Numbered from the stretch's first letter, positions 27,320 through 35,928 are shown. The stretch: DNA of 64,000 bases from Halosimplex carlsbadense 2-9-1 (GCF_000337455.1 NZ_AOIU01000049.1:1-64000), one strand, 5' to 3'. Numbers and translations: made by a program. Notes: generated from the sequence alone by a model not told the origin.

Positions 27320-27380
27320 TGAGCAGGTGATTCATCCTCGAAAACCCTGAAAATCAACAACCTTGTGAACTGTTCTATGA
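27320..27380 (+). repeat. relic of a terminal-repeat element, right end
   Basis: TGAGCAGGTGATTCA is shared with the right end of the element at 55677-56156. After a diverged middle, TTGTGAACTGTTCTATGA is again identical. Only the right end is present. It is inverted relative to the relic at 5800, so the pair brackets the transport gene block. Confidence 0.6.
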
Positions 27381-27498
27381 TACCCTGCTGGGCTGTGTAT
27401 ACGCGCTCTCTATCGCTTTGTATCCCCCGAGACGATGCGGGAGAGATCTGCTCACCTCCCGTCTGTCGCTGTTCCCCAAAACGACGGCTTCGAAGTCC

Positions 27499-27949
27499 AT
27501 GCTATCAGAAGAAGACAAACAGTCAGAAGTCAGTAGTACCGCCCATTCGTTCTCAGTGCATCACCAAGCAGTCTTTTCCGACTCCGGGACTGCCCACGAT
27601 GATGGGGACGAACGTACCTCAATCGACGAGACCGGCTTCCTCGAACTCGATGATACCCCTTTCGAGACAACGCTGTTCGATCACGGAGTGGACATCGATA
27701 CCAGGGCCCCGACTCCTCGTATCGAAACAGGCGGGAGTGACGAGTTCGTCGACGATCGTCCTGCCTCTGCTGTTCGCGAACGATTAGGAGGAGATCGTCA
27801 GGACTCTCAAGATCTCTCTCAGCAGGGGATGCTCTTCGCCAGTACGGATGCTGACCAGCGAACGCTCGACGGTGAGCAAGCGAGTGATCGTTTCCTGTTC
27901 GACCATCGGTGACAGCTGGATCGAACCGACGAGCAGGAGCACTAATCAC
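27499..27949. other. region with competing ORFs; probable degraded gene on minus strand
   Basis: On the minus strand an ORF starts at about 27909 (MVEQETITRLLTVERSLVSI...). After a stop the same frame continues with HSVIEQRCLERGIIEFEEAG, another stop, then a P-loop-like GSPGVGK: an apparently decayed gene. On the plus strand an intact acidic ORF (27499-27912, 137 aa) covers the same bases. I favour a minus-strand pseudogene because the conserved-looking motifs lie there, but the plus ORF cannot be excluded. Confidence 0.35.
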
Positions 27950-28009
27950 AATCTATCGACTGGTTAGGCCAATTCGGAAACTATTCTGCGTTCTCTCCCT
28001 CGAAGTCAC

Positions 28010-28016
28010 TTAAATA
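28010..28016 (+). promoter_or_regulatory. TATA-like box for the gene at 28049
   Basis: TTAAATA at 28010-28016 is about 36 bases before ATG 28049 but only a few bases before the alternative ATG at 28019, so it favours 28049 as the start. Confidence 0.4.
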
Positions 28017-28048
28017 GGATGGTGGTCAACCCAGTGCGAGTCTCTTCA

Positions 28049-29098
28049 ATGACTACCGACGACGAACGCAGATATAATCCATTCTACGATCCCGACGATT
28101 GCGACGCCGGGATCTTTCCCGACCACAACGGGACCTCAAACGACGAGGTCGACGAGGTCCATCCACTGGATGATGGGTTTGGAGACTTCTATGATCCCCC
28201 GTCGCCAGAAGATAGCCAGCGCCACAACGTAGGGTGTACCACTTGTGGAGTCACTCTCTCGAGTGACCGAGCTGAATGTGCTGTTTGTTCGACTTCAGAT
28301 CGTCCAGATCCCACTGGGCCGAACGATCAGGCATCTGGAAACGACGTAGGAAGTCTCGATTCGCTCGTCGATCGATTGATCTTCGCAATAGTACCTGCCT
28401 CTTCTCGGTTCGAAGCAATCGTCCGTGGAACCCGAGGTTTACACCGGCGCGATACGAGTGGTAGCTTTCCGAGCGACTTTGAGGGTGAAACATTCGAGCT
28501 TGTTCACAACCTCAGCCGCCGAGAGCTCATACCGTACGCTCGTAGGTGGGGAGCTCTCCCAGATGCAGTACCAGTTGCCGCCAAGACGGGCCTCCAGCTG
28601 TTCACGCAGGCCAGAGAGCGGACATCATGGACCGATGGAGCGGAGGCCTCCGTCGACGGTCCGGCTGAGCGGGCGTATCTCTTCAGTGAAGAGGGGACTG
28701 CAATTCACGACCGAACTCAACTAGTCCCTCTCCTGGCTGAATATCTTGCTCCGAGCGATGAAGCGGATTGCTCAGTTACAGATATGGGGCGTGGAGAAGA
28801 GGAACTCTGGCTGGTTCCCGCAGTCGGTTTCAAAGCAGTTCGCAAAACCTCTCAGACCTCCCTCGACGTTTCGAAAGATGAGCGCGAGCGTCTCTATTGC
28901 GACGTGTGTACGAAACCACTGATTCACGAATATTGCGCTGATCACCGGCTTACTCCAGACACTGTCGACGGAAACCACCCCGAAGGAAACCCCACTGATC
29001 TCTATTCTGAGGCCGATGCTGTCACCTTCTTCATCTGGTCTTGTCGTAGATGTCGGACGGACAGATACGGGCCGGATCCCTACGAAGCGACGGAATGA
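28049..29098 (+). CDS. element-type hypothetical protein with zinc-binding pairs
   Basis: 349 aa from ATG 28049. Very acidic N-terminus (about 60 residues), then CTTC and CAVC pairs of a small zinc ribbon near residues 65-85. The central domain is unrecognised, and a second set of cysteines near the C-terminus (CDVC, CRRC) may hold another zinc. No homologue comes to mind. It starts a cluster of plus-strand element genes. Confidence 0.7.
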   Translation: MTTDDERRYNPFYDPDDCDAGIFPDHNGTSNDEVDEVHPLDDGFGDFYDPPSPEDSQRHNVGCTTCGVTLSSDRAECAVCSTSDRPDPTGPNDQASGNDVGSLDSLVDRLIFAIVPASSRFEAIVRGTRGLHRRDTSGSFPSDFEGETFELVHNLSRRELIPYARRWGALPDAVPVAAKTGLQLFTQARERTSWTDGAEASVDGPAERAYLFSEEGTAIHDRTQLVPLLAEYLAPSDEADCSVTDMGRGEEELWLVPAVGFKAVRKTSQTSLDVSKDERERLYCDVCTKPLIHEYCADHRLTPDTVDGNHPEGNPTDLYSEADAVTFFIWSCRRCRTDRYGPDPYEATE

Positions 29099-29178
29099 AC
29101 CGTCCGGCCCAGTAGTCTGGGCTTCTCCGCTGACCTCGCTTGATTTGTTGCTCCTCGAGAAGGCGGAGGAGAAGAGAA

Positions 29179-29316
29179 ATGCTCCGCTTCACGTCTGTAA
29201 CCGAACGAACCATCGACCTCATGGCGCTGCCTCTGCTCCACTGTACCAGCACAGTAGCAGATATAACGTCATCGAGTGGCATTGCCGCCCCTTGCTCAGG
29301 AGGTGACTCTTGGTGA
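29179..29316 (+). CDS. possible small protein coupled to the next gene
   Basis: 45 aa. A strong GGAGGAG-type ribosome site lies just before ATG 29179. The stop overlaps the next start as GTGA (29313-29316), a sign of translational coupling. The Ser/Thr/Ala-rich sequence has no family. The RBS and overlap are the only support, so it stays tentative. Confidence 0.4.
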   Translation: MLRFTSVTERTIDLMALPLLHCTSTVADITSSSGIAAPCSGGDSW

Positions 29317-29585
29317 AGGCGGAGACCCAGTCTGCTCAGTTACTCGTCTGTGGGACCTGTAGCGGTGAACGGTTCTCTTGGATAGTCCATCAGGTACAAT
29401 ACGGGACGGTCCATCGCTTGCCGGATAGCGAGCCGTTTGAAGAAGGCTGTAAGATGGGAGAAATCGTTGGTGACGACATTCAGAAGAACGGGCTATTCTG
29501 TGTTGCCTGTGAGGAATTCCGGTCCTATGACGATCTAGTGTTGGCGGACCGGACTCCGGAAAATCTTGGACAGACGGAACAGTAG
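29313..29585 (+). CDS. small CxxC protein
   Basis: 90 aa from GTG 29313. A perfect ribosome site (GGAGGTGA at 29299-29306) just upstream fixes the start, which is unusual in a genome where most genes look leaderless. CGTC near the N-terminus and CVAC about 45 residues later make a zinc ribbon likely. It ends with a TAG directly abutting the next frame, so the three genes here probably form one transcript. Confidence 0.68.
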   Translation: MKAETQSAQLLVCGTCSGERFSWIVHQVQYGTVHRLPDSEPFEEGCKMGEIVGDDIQKNGLFCVACEEFRSYDDLVLADRTPENLGQTEQ

Positions 29586-29675
29586 GTGGCAGAACGGTTC
29601 TCCCCTCACCAGAGTAGAGTTCTAACACTGCGAGCCTGTGCGCCGCAGCTGACCATCGTCGACCCTTCCAACACT

Positions 29676-30884
29676 ATGGCGAGTTCTGAGACAGAGGCAT
29701 TTGAACCGTACGTCCAAAGTGATCTCTTCGCTTTCGGTGAGCGCCCGGAGGGTCTATCTTCTCCAGAAAGCCGGGATAGACAACATCACTGGGACTTGGC
29801 TCAGAAGGGTGGAGATCTCGAAAGGTCGGATACTGTCTCCTCATCTATCGAGAGTGCTCGACAAGCGAACTACGTTGCCTTCCTCTCGCGCCATCCGTTT
29901 GCAACTGAAGCACACGATCTGGGGTTCACGACTGGTGTACGAGAAGACTGTCGGCTTCAAACGGACGGCTTGCCGAACGTCAGCGTTCCCCTCTCTATGC
30001 TCGACAATGATTTTAAGCGACCTGACCTTGGGCGGTATCTTTCTTGTTTCCGGTCGCTGGAGCCAGATATCGGTGTGATCGGGGATGCAGAAACCGGCCG
30101 GGATGCAGAACGGTATGTCGATGCTGCACTGGACCTCAAGGTGGATTATCCATCGGCGACGCTCATCATCGTCCCGAAGTGTCTCGAGGCGATCGAGGTC
30201 ATCGCGACCGCTGAGGTTCCAGGGACGCCACTCGTCTTGGGGTACTCGATGGGGTATTCAGATATACTGGCTGAGGACTTCTCCGATTACGCCGACTGGC
30301 GCGGTCAGCGCGTTCATCTCCTCGGGGCTAGTCCGACCAAACAGTGGGAGGTCATTCAGCAGCTCACCCAACCGACCCTCGTAGGCGACCCGTCCGCAGA
30401 TATTGTCGGCCTCGACTGGAACGGCGCTCATAAGATAGCGTATCTCGGCGAGTATTGGTCGCGGGACGGGTGGAAACCTGCAGACCATCTCTCAGTTCGT
30501 AGTACTGTTCGCCGGAGCCTTCGAGAGATACGGGCTTTCTGGAAAGAGCGCGGTGTCTGGCCTCCTACTGGATCTACGCCTATCGGTCGGCACGGGCCTG
30601 CGGTTCGCGTGCCCGACGACCCCGTCTTCGCAGTGAACGGAGCGGATATCAATGACCCAGACCCGATTCTTGGACCATCGGAGTGGGAAGAGCGCGTCGA
30701 TTACGAGAACGATGAAAGCACACCTCTTGAACACGCTACCGTTGTTTCATACGAGGACGGCCGAACATTCGCATATCGCTCAAAGTCCGAGCGGGACTAT
30801 GTGGAGTATCAAGAGGGTCTGTGGGGAACGGAGATTACTGAACCATCTCTTCAGTCTGTCTGTAGTGAGGAGACTATAGAATGA
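29676..30884 (+). CDS. unknown protein, possible TIM-barrel (TGT/DpdA-like)
   Basis: 402 aa from ATG 29676; a GTG at 29586 abuts the previous stop but adds a non-acidic stretch unlike the rest. The central part has a barrel-like succession of strands with short motifs (DIGVIGDAETGRDA, TLIIVPKCLEAIE, VLGYSMGYSD, HLLGASPTKQW, VGLDWNGAHK). The order faintly recalls tRNA-guanine transglycosylase and DNA-modifying DpdA barrels. The usual zinc cysteines of TGT are missing. I recall a haloarchaeal DUF of this kind but cannot confirm it; function unassigned. Confidence 0.7.
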   Translation: MASSETEAFEPYVQSDLFAFGERPEGLSSPESRDRQHHWDLAQKGGDLERSDTVSSSIESARQANYVAFLSRHPFATEAHDLGFTTGVREDCRLQTDGLPNVSVPLSMLDNDFKRPDLGRYLSCFRSLEPDIGVIGDAETGRDAERYVDAALDLKVDYPSATLIIVPKCLEAIEVIATAEVPGTPLVLGYSMGYSDILAEDFSDYADWRGQRVHLLGASPTKQWEVIQQLTQPTLVGDPSADIVGLDWNGAHKIAYLGEYWSRDGWKPADHLSVRSTVRRSLREIRAFWKERGVWPPTGSTPIGRHGPAVRVPDDPVFAVNGADINDPDPILGPSEWEERVDYENDESTPLEHATVVSYEDGRTFAYRSKSERDYVEYQEGLWGTEITEPSLQSVCSEETIE

Positions 30885-30900
30885 GTCTACTATACGAGTT

Positions 30901-31344
30901 CTACGCTTTCCCCGCGTATACTGAGACGGGAGTCCCCTTGCTGTTTCTCATCTTCAGGTAGCGATAAGGTCCATGGGGGCAACCATCACACCCCGGCCCG
31001 CAGGGGATTTTTCTAATCTCGACGGTCCCATACCTCCGCAATTCTTCGTCGCTGAGCTCTTTCATATCCTCTTTCGATAACTGCTCGACCTCTTCTTGTG
31101 CTTCGCGCCGTTCTTCTGGAGACTGGTCTTTCTGTGGTTTCTTCTCGACAGTTGTTCCTTCTGAGTCGTCTCCACCTTCGGCGACCGGTCTTGTCTTGTA
31201 CTCGATCAGCTCTTCACAGTAGGCGATGATCTGGTCTAACGCCCCGACGTTCTGCGCTTGGAGCGGCTCAACGACCCAGTTTGCGAGATCTTCCGGGGGC
31301 TCAGGTGGCATGTCACCCGTAGAGTCCGAGTCATCAGTGGTCAT
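30901..31344 (-). CDS. coiled-coil protein with C-terminal Cys cluster
   Basis: 147 aa. Charged helical middle (residues about 60-110, Glu/Lys-rich) and a C-terminal cluster CGPGCDGCPHGPYRYL that could bind a metal. Similar CPHGPY tails occur in small haloarchaeal element proteins. It is divergent from the 31450 gene across a shared inverted repeat and convergent with the 402-aa gene. No function known. Confidence 0.7.
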   Translation of the reverse strand: MTTDDSDSTGDMPPEPPEDLANWVVEPLQAQNVGALDQIIAYCEELIEYKTRPVAEGGDDSEGTTVEKKPQKDQSPEERREAQEEVEQLSKEDMKELSDEELRRYGTVEIRKIPCGPGCDGCPHGPYRYLKMRNSKGTPVSVYAGKA

Positions 31345-31351
31345 TGTTCTT

Positions 31352-31395
31352 CCTACGCTACGGTATGAACGTAGTCATCATAGTAGTAGCGTAGG
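31352..31395. promoter_or_regulatory. CCTACGCTAC inverted repeat in a divergent promoter
   Basis: CCTACGCTAC (31352-31361) and GTAGCGTAGG (31386-31395) form ten-base arms separated by 24 bases, centred between the starts at 31344 (minus) and 31450 (plus). It matches the repeat at 1677-1719 in sequence and nearly in spacing. Probably the operator of a regulator controlling both SWIM-gene loci. Confidence 0.6.
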
Positions 31396-31449
31396 AGATG
31401 GCTGATTCCCGCCGGTTTGTCTCCCCCGAGAACGGCGAGGGTTCTACAC

Positions 31450-31809
31450 ATGAATACCGATACAGCAGCCTCACACCCGATTGAGACACTTTCGGGGATG
31501 GAGATGGAGGCTGCCGTAGCCGACGTCCGTCGCGTACAGCATCTGAGCGCAATCGTCCTTGAGTCCCTAGGTCCAGACCCAGATCGTGAGACACTGGTGC
31601 GCGAGGTGCTGGTCGAACTCTACGAAGCTCATCCAGCCGTTCGGTTGGAGGACAGCCTCGAGCTCGTCCATCTCATAGAGTGCCCCGCCGGTTGCTCAAC
31701 GAACACCGCGATTCGCACAGTCATCGAGGAGGCGTGTGAATATCTCGTCGAATGGGGGCGTCTCGGTCACCATCAATTCGCGAGGCAGGCATCTCTTTCT
31801 GACAGCTAA
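31450..31809 (+). CDS. hypothetical helical protein
   Basis: 119 aa from ATG 31450, mostly alpha-helical by pattern, with no recognisable motif except one CPAGC. The stop overlaps the next ATG by one base (31809), so it is coupled to the SWIM protein gene. Expression is probably controlled by the CCTACGCTAC repeat just upstream. Confidence 0.68.
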   Translation: MNTDTAASHPIETLSGMEMEAAVADVRRVQHLSAIVLESLGPDPDRETLVREVLVELYEAHPAVRLEDSLELVHLIECPAGCSTNTAIRTVIEEACEYLVEWGRLGHHQFARQASLSDS

Positions 31810-32435
31810 TGGCATACGATCAATCGGTCTTGGAGGATCTACCGCCCGAAAAACTCCTCGCCGCAACGTCACTCTGCGTAATCACGCCAGCAATCCAGAT
31901 GCTGAGCCAGGTGGAAACCCTCGAACGCTATCTAGAGTACGAGCGCGACCATCGGGATCGACCAGCAGTCGTCCGTGAACTTTCAAACCGGATCTCCGAT
32001 TTACAGACGGCAAACGGAAAGAGTGGCGCTGACGATGAAGAATGCTCAGGTACTGATTCGAGAGACGTGGAACGTTTACCCGGGGGATCTCCTCGGGCTG
32101 ACCAATCACGCGATCGTTTAGATTCTGCGTGGCTCAAGAACGACTCTAGGAGACGAGAAGAGCGTGCACAGTCACAGGAAATGGACGTCGCGCTGTACAA
32201 GCAAGGAGGTATCTACGAAGTACGCTCCGAGTCTGGCGGCGTTTACATGGTGGATGTCCTTGAGAAAGAATGTTCCTGCCCAGATTCGGTCGATGTCGGC
32301 GGCTGTAAGCATTATCGGAGGGTTCGTACAGATATCCTCGCCGGGCTCGTACCCCGACCAGATGGAAAGCTTCCCGAGACGATGAGCGGCAAACGGAAAA
32401 ACGAATTATCTGGTGGAGGTATCCAGGCTATCTGA
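31809..32435 (+). CDS. SWIM zinc-finger protein
   Basis: 208 aa. Helical N-terminus, acidic disordered middle, and near residues 153-170 a SWIM finger: ECSCPDSVDVGGCKHY (CxCx(n)CxH). Together with the coupled 119-aa gene it forms a two-gene unit. The protein is smaller than the SWIM protein at 1785, but both lie behind the same inverted repeat. SWIM fingers mediate DNA or protein contacts; the target is unknown. Confidence 0.78.
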   Translation: MAYDQSVLEDLPPEKLLAATSLCVITPAIQMLSQVETLERYLEYERDHRDRPAVVRELSNRISDLQTANGKSGADDEECSGTDSRDVERLPGGSPRADQSRDRLDSAWLKNDSRRREERAQSQEMDVALYKQGGIYEVRSESGGVYMVDVLEKECSCPDSVDVGGCKHYRRVRTDILAGLVPRPDGKLPETMSGKRKNELSGGGIQAI

Positions 32436-33066
32436 ACTGCTCAGGCAGCAACTGTTAAACTACAGGTCCTCAATGCCTTACTCTCTCGCCAATATGGACG
32501 ACTTCGTCTCGGCAAGGCGCAGCTGGATTTCGAGTTCTTAGTTGCTCTACTCTAGGAACTGAACATGGAACATAACTCTTCTGAGAAGTCGTAGACTGAG
32601 GGAGGGCCTTCGCTATTCGTGTCGGTATAGTGAACATGGATACACCGCTTTCCGGGGCACCCACATGGCGTGCTTGCACTCCTCCAAAAGTGCGTACACG
32701 TAACCCCCTCCAATGGCTTTGAAGTGACAGCTGTCACTATCGCATGTGAGTGCCCTTACCGGGCCGTGTAGCCAGTTCGGGTATTCCATAAGATTATGAC
32801 TCACTTAGCCTTTGGCCTCCCATTCTCACTCCATAATTGGATACTCGTTTTCAGATGGATTATTTCCACCCATCTATCACTAAATGTCAAAACACAGTCA
32901 AGGTCGTTGCGGGAAATACACCCTGAAGATCAGCCCATCATTTACCAGCGTTCAATATTCATGGCCGTTGTGACAAGTCTCGCAATCCGAATGCGATGGC
33001 TCTTCTAATGTCTCGAACTCATACTCCAATACTGCGGCCTGTCCGACAACAATTAGAACTTCGACG
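32436..33066. other. intergenic stretch without a supported gene
   Basis: About 630 bases, more AT-rich than the neighbours. The best candidate is a 63-codon minus-strand ORF (32613-32804) with several Cys, but it lacks haloarchaeal acidity and a convincing start signal. I see no tRNA, repeat array or clear terminator. It separates the SWIM cluster from the partition genes and may be a junction between modules. Confidence 0.5.
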
Positions 33067-33477
33067 TTACCCGTCGCGCTGGTCTAGGACGATTTCTTCG
33101 AGATCGTCGTTCTCGAGCCCTGCTTTGAGAAGACCTTCGTAGAAGTGCTTGTGTTTCTCAAGGGGCTCCTCGCCATCTATCATCAGCTGGCCGTTGATCT
33201 TGTTGAATCGCTCCTCAACTCTGTCAACGAGTTTTTCGCTGACATAGAGGGCTGTATGTGGTCGATTTCGACGGGTGTCCTCATTCGATCCCTCGGAATC
33301 ACCGGTCTTGTCAGCTTGTTCCGATTGGCTCGCCTCTGCAGGATTATCCGTATTATCCGACTTGTCCGTATTATCTGGCTCATCCACTTGTTCTTCTGGC
33401 GACTCCTCCTCAGAATCTGGGTCGTCCGGATCCGGCGGGTCGAACCGGTCCATCATCGGGTTGTCTTCGCCGCTCAT
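33067..33477 (-). CDS. small acidic partner of ParA (centromere-binding candidate)
   Basis: 136 aa from ATG 33477, which overlaps the parA stop as ATGA. The N-terminal 70 residues are extremely acidic and Pro/Asn/Asp-rich; the C-terminal 60 are basic-helical (LVDRVEERFNKINGQL...). Its place after parA is that of a ParB-type or SegB-like DNA-binding partner. The DNA for its DNTDKSDNTDN segment itself carries ATTATCC/TTGTCC repeats like the partition site. No canonical ParB domain is seen, so the DNA-binding role is inferred. Confidence 0.7.
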   Translation of the reverse strand: MSGEDNPMMDRFDPPDPDDPDSEEESPEEQVDEPDNTDKSDNTDNPAEASQSEQADKTGDSEGSNEDTRRNRPHTALYVSEKLVDRVEERFNKINGQLMIDGEEPLEKHKHFYEGLLKAGLENDDLEEIVLDQRDG

Positions 33478-34283
33478 AGGAACTCCTCCAGGTAGTTCGC
33501 AATGCGATTGTAGGACGCCATGACGTCTTTCTGAGCGTCTTCGTCCCACGGGTAGCCCGCTTCATCGGGATCATATTGGAAGATGGATGTTCGGAATTCG
33601 ATCGCGTGCTCGACAACGTCTCTCTCGGGGACTTTGAACACGTAGTCCTCACCGAAAGTTTCGAAGAACCAGTCTTCTACCTCGCGTGCGACGTTCCCTT
33701 GGGACGGCACTTCGTTCAATACGGCGCCCATCGTTTTTATGTCGTACTGGTCGAATTTCGTCTCGATCGTCTCGATCTCGTCAAAGAGGATCTCAAGACT
33801 GTCCCTTGCAATCGTGTTCGGGTGACTGGGGAAGAGGACATTCTCGCTTGCTATGAGCGCACCATCTGATAGCGGCCCCAGGTTAGGTGGGCTATCGATT
33901 AAGATGAGATCGTATTCTGTATCCAGCCGGTCTACTGCCTTCCTTAGGGCCTCGTGGCCCCCCGCTTCGGAGTAGAGGTACTTCTCGAGGTTGAAGTTCT
34001 TCAGGTGGGATGGAATGATGTCGAATTCATCGGTTTCTACGATGAGTTGATCCAGGTCATCGTACGTGAGCTGGCCCATATCACTGAGTATGTCGAAGAG
34101 GGCATGCTCTGAACTACGATATTCGTCCCTCAAGCCCATCTTAAGCGTCGCGCCCCCCTGCGGGTCGGCATCGACGACGAGCACGTCGTGACCTCGATCG
34201 CTCAGCGCACCGGCGATATTGATCGTCGTCGTCGATTTTCCGACGCCGCCCTTCTGCATCGCGATTGTCACTCGAAATGTCAT
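33474..34283 (-). CDS. parA: ParA/Soj-family partition ATPase
   Basis: 269 aa. Deviant Walker A KGGVGKS (residues 11-17) with the signature lysine, a Walker A' region VDADPQGGATLKMGL, and Walker B LILIDSPPNLG. These are the hallmarks of ParA-type ATPases that segregate plasmids or chromosomes on a nucleoid ATPase gradient. The downstream partner gene overlaps it and repeat-rich DNA lies directly upstream, so the cassette is complete. Repeats overlap its promoter, suggesting autoregulation. Confidence 0.92.
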   Translation of the reverse strand: MTFRVTIAMQKGGVGKSTTTINIAGALSDRGHDVLVVDADPQGGATLKMGLRDEYRSSEHALFDILSDMGQLTYDDLDQLIVETDEFDIIPSHLKNFNLEKYLYSEAGGHEALRKAVDRLDTEYDLILIDSPPNLGPLSDGALIASENVLFPSHPNTIARDSLEILFDEIETIETKFDQYDIKTMGAVLNEVPSQGNVAREVEDWFFETFGEDYVFKVPERDVVEHAIEFRTSIFQYDPDEAGYPWDEDAQKDVMASYNRIANYLEEFL

Positions 34284-34690
34284 GGATTATCCGGCTCAGA
34301 TGGATTATCCGGGTTATCCATCTTACCTTCACTATCCATCTGGTACGTCTTTGCCAATAAAGCCTTGTCAGACGAAGGGACTCGACTTGTCTGGATAATA
34401 TGGATAATATGGATAATTTGGATACTCTGTATTATATTGATTATACATGCTGTGTGGATAATTAGAATAATACGAGTAATTTATATTGGATGGATAAGCC
34501 TCTAGAAGACGCATAACCCATGTTCTCCGAATACTCTGGATTGCCTGGGGAAGATTGGCGTGGTGGATTGTCCGGATAATACGGATTACGTGGAAGTTAT
34601 GGACAATGCAAATTATGCGGATTATGTGGACAACCTGGATTATCCGTACAATCTGGATTATGTCTCTGGTACGGATTGTGCTGGAATATA
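34284..34690. repeat. partition-site-like repeats (GGATTATCC / TGGATAATA)
   Basis: Three clusters of short AT-rich repeats. (a) 34283-34320: two ATGGATTATCCGG blocks next to the parA start. (b) 34391-34500: TGGATAATA in tandem at nine-base spacing, then dispersed copies. (c) 34562-34675: GGATTATGTGGACAACCTGG and relatives. The nine-base unit and its position between integrase and parA fit a centromere (parS/parC) or replication iteron region. The sequence is far more AT-rich than the surroundings. No replication initiator gene was found. Confidence 0.7.
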
Positions 34691-34751
34691 TCCGGTACTG
34701 TATCTACAAGTGGAGCAGGCCGAGTGTCGCGGGGCTTGACCCCGAGGCAGT

Positions 34752-35912
34752 TCACTCGTCTAGTAATTGCTCTAGACGTTTGCGGCGCTCAATGACGTTC
34801 TGTTCGCGGTAGGACTCGTGTGTGGTCTCGATGGACTCGTGTCGAAGCGTTTCCTGTGCCAGCTCGGCGTCCTGGGCGTAGAGATCACTGCCGAAACCTC
34901 TGCGCCCTCCGTGCGGCTTCAAATACTCGCCGTCGATATGGAGCTCAGCAGCCTCACAGAGCCGCTTCATCATGGAACGGGCGCCGTTCTTCGAAAGCGC
35001 CGGTGGCGCGATCTCGTGCTCTCGGAGGAGTTCCATAGATGTAGCCTCGTCCAAGACAGACTCGATGTCATCTGTATCCCAGCCACGCTGTTTAAGCCCG
35101 GTTTCGACGGCGTCCGCGAGTGAAGGGTGGTGGCGAGTCGGAAACACCGGCCAGTCCACGGTCGGGGGGTTGAGAACAGTTCGGTACCGCTTCAGGCTAT
35201 CGACAACTTGGTCGGTCAGGGGAATGGGCTGCTGTTCGCGGGTCTTCCCGAAGACCTCGGCGACGCCACGGTTGAGGTCGACATCGCTCCACTGGAGTCC
35301 GTCACGGTGTTCGTCGCGCGGGTCGTTGAACAGTTCGGCGCCGCGAGCGCCGGTGAGGGCGAGCATCGTCACGATCGCTCTGTCCCGAAAGGCTCGCTCT
35401 CGTACGTCGGCTGATTCGTCGAGTGCGGCGTGTGCCCGTTCGTTCACGAAATCAAGCAGTGCTTCGCGGGCCTCGGCGGACCAGAACTGGCGGTCGTGAT
35501 CGCCGTGGGGTTCAGGGAGTTCCTGTTTCACTCGGTTTGGACGGGCTGGGTTGGAATCGAGGCGTTCGTCGTCGACGCACCAGCCCAAGAAGGCCCGGAC
35601 GATGGTGAAGTACGGGCCGTTCGCGTGCGCGGAAGCCGCCGAGAGGTCGTCATCGTCGTCGTGGACGCGCTCGCGGAGCCACTGGGCGTATCGGCGACAG
35701 TCAAGGATGTCCAGCCCTTCGAGGGTCGTCACGCCGCGGTGGTTCTCCAGGAACTCAGCGAAGGTACTCAGGACGAGTCTGTTGTTCGTGCGGTAGTTCC
35801 CGGAGTCGAGGCTGGCGAGTCGCGCGTCGATCGCGACCTCGATGCCGGTCTCGGCTCCTGAACCCCCGGTCTCGGCGGTCGTCATCGGTTCGGATGCGGA
35901 GACGGCGGCCAT
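34752..35912 (-). CDS. tyrosine recombinase / integrase
   Basis: 386 aa. An N-terminal SAM-like domain (to about residue 150) precedes the catalytic domain: Arg in LTGARGAELF, HGGRRGF with the H-x-x-R pair, a late His in RHESIETTHESY and catalytic Tyr368. All expected residues of the family (R, H-x-x-R, H/W, Y) can be placed. It would integrate or resolve the element. An ATG at 35885 is an alternative start. The gene is followed by the partition region and preceded by repeats at 35929-36017 that may be its sites. Confidence 0.9.
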   Translation of the reverse strand: MAAVSASEPMTTAETGGSGAETGIEVAIDARLASLDSGNYRTNNRLVLSTFAEFLENHRGVTTLEGLDILDCRRYAQWLRERVHDDDDDLSAASAHANGPYFTIVRAFLGWCVDDERLDSNPARPNRVKQELPEPHGDHDRQFWSAEAREALLDFVNERAHAALDESADVRERAFRDRAIVTMLALTGARGAELFNDPRDEHRDGLQWSDVDLNRGVAEVFGKTREQQPIPLTDQVVDSLKRYRTVLNPPTVDWPVFPTRHHPSLADAVETGLKQRGWDTDDIESVLDEATSMELLREHEIAPPALSKNGARSMMKRLCEAAELHIDGEYLKPHGGRRGFGSDLYAQDAELAQETLRHESIETTHESYREQNVIERRKRLEQLLDE

Positions 35913-35928
35913 CCACTAATACTTACTG

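Noticed and set aside
32613-32804. 63-codon Cys-containing ORF on the minus strand
   Set aside because: Composition is not haloarchaeal-like and there is no neighbour or promoter support.
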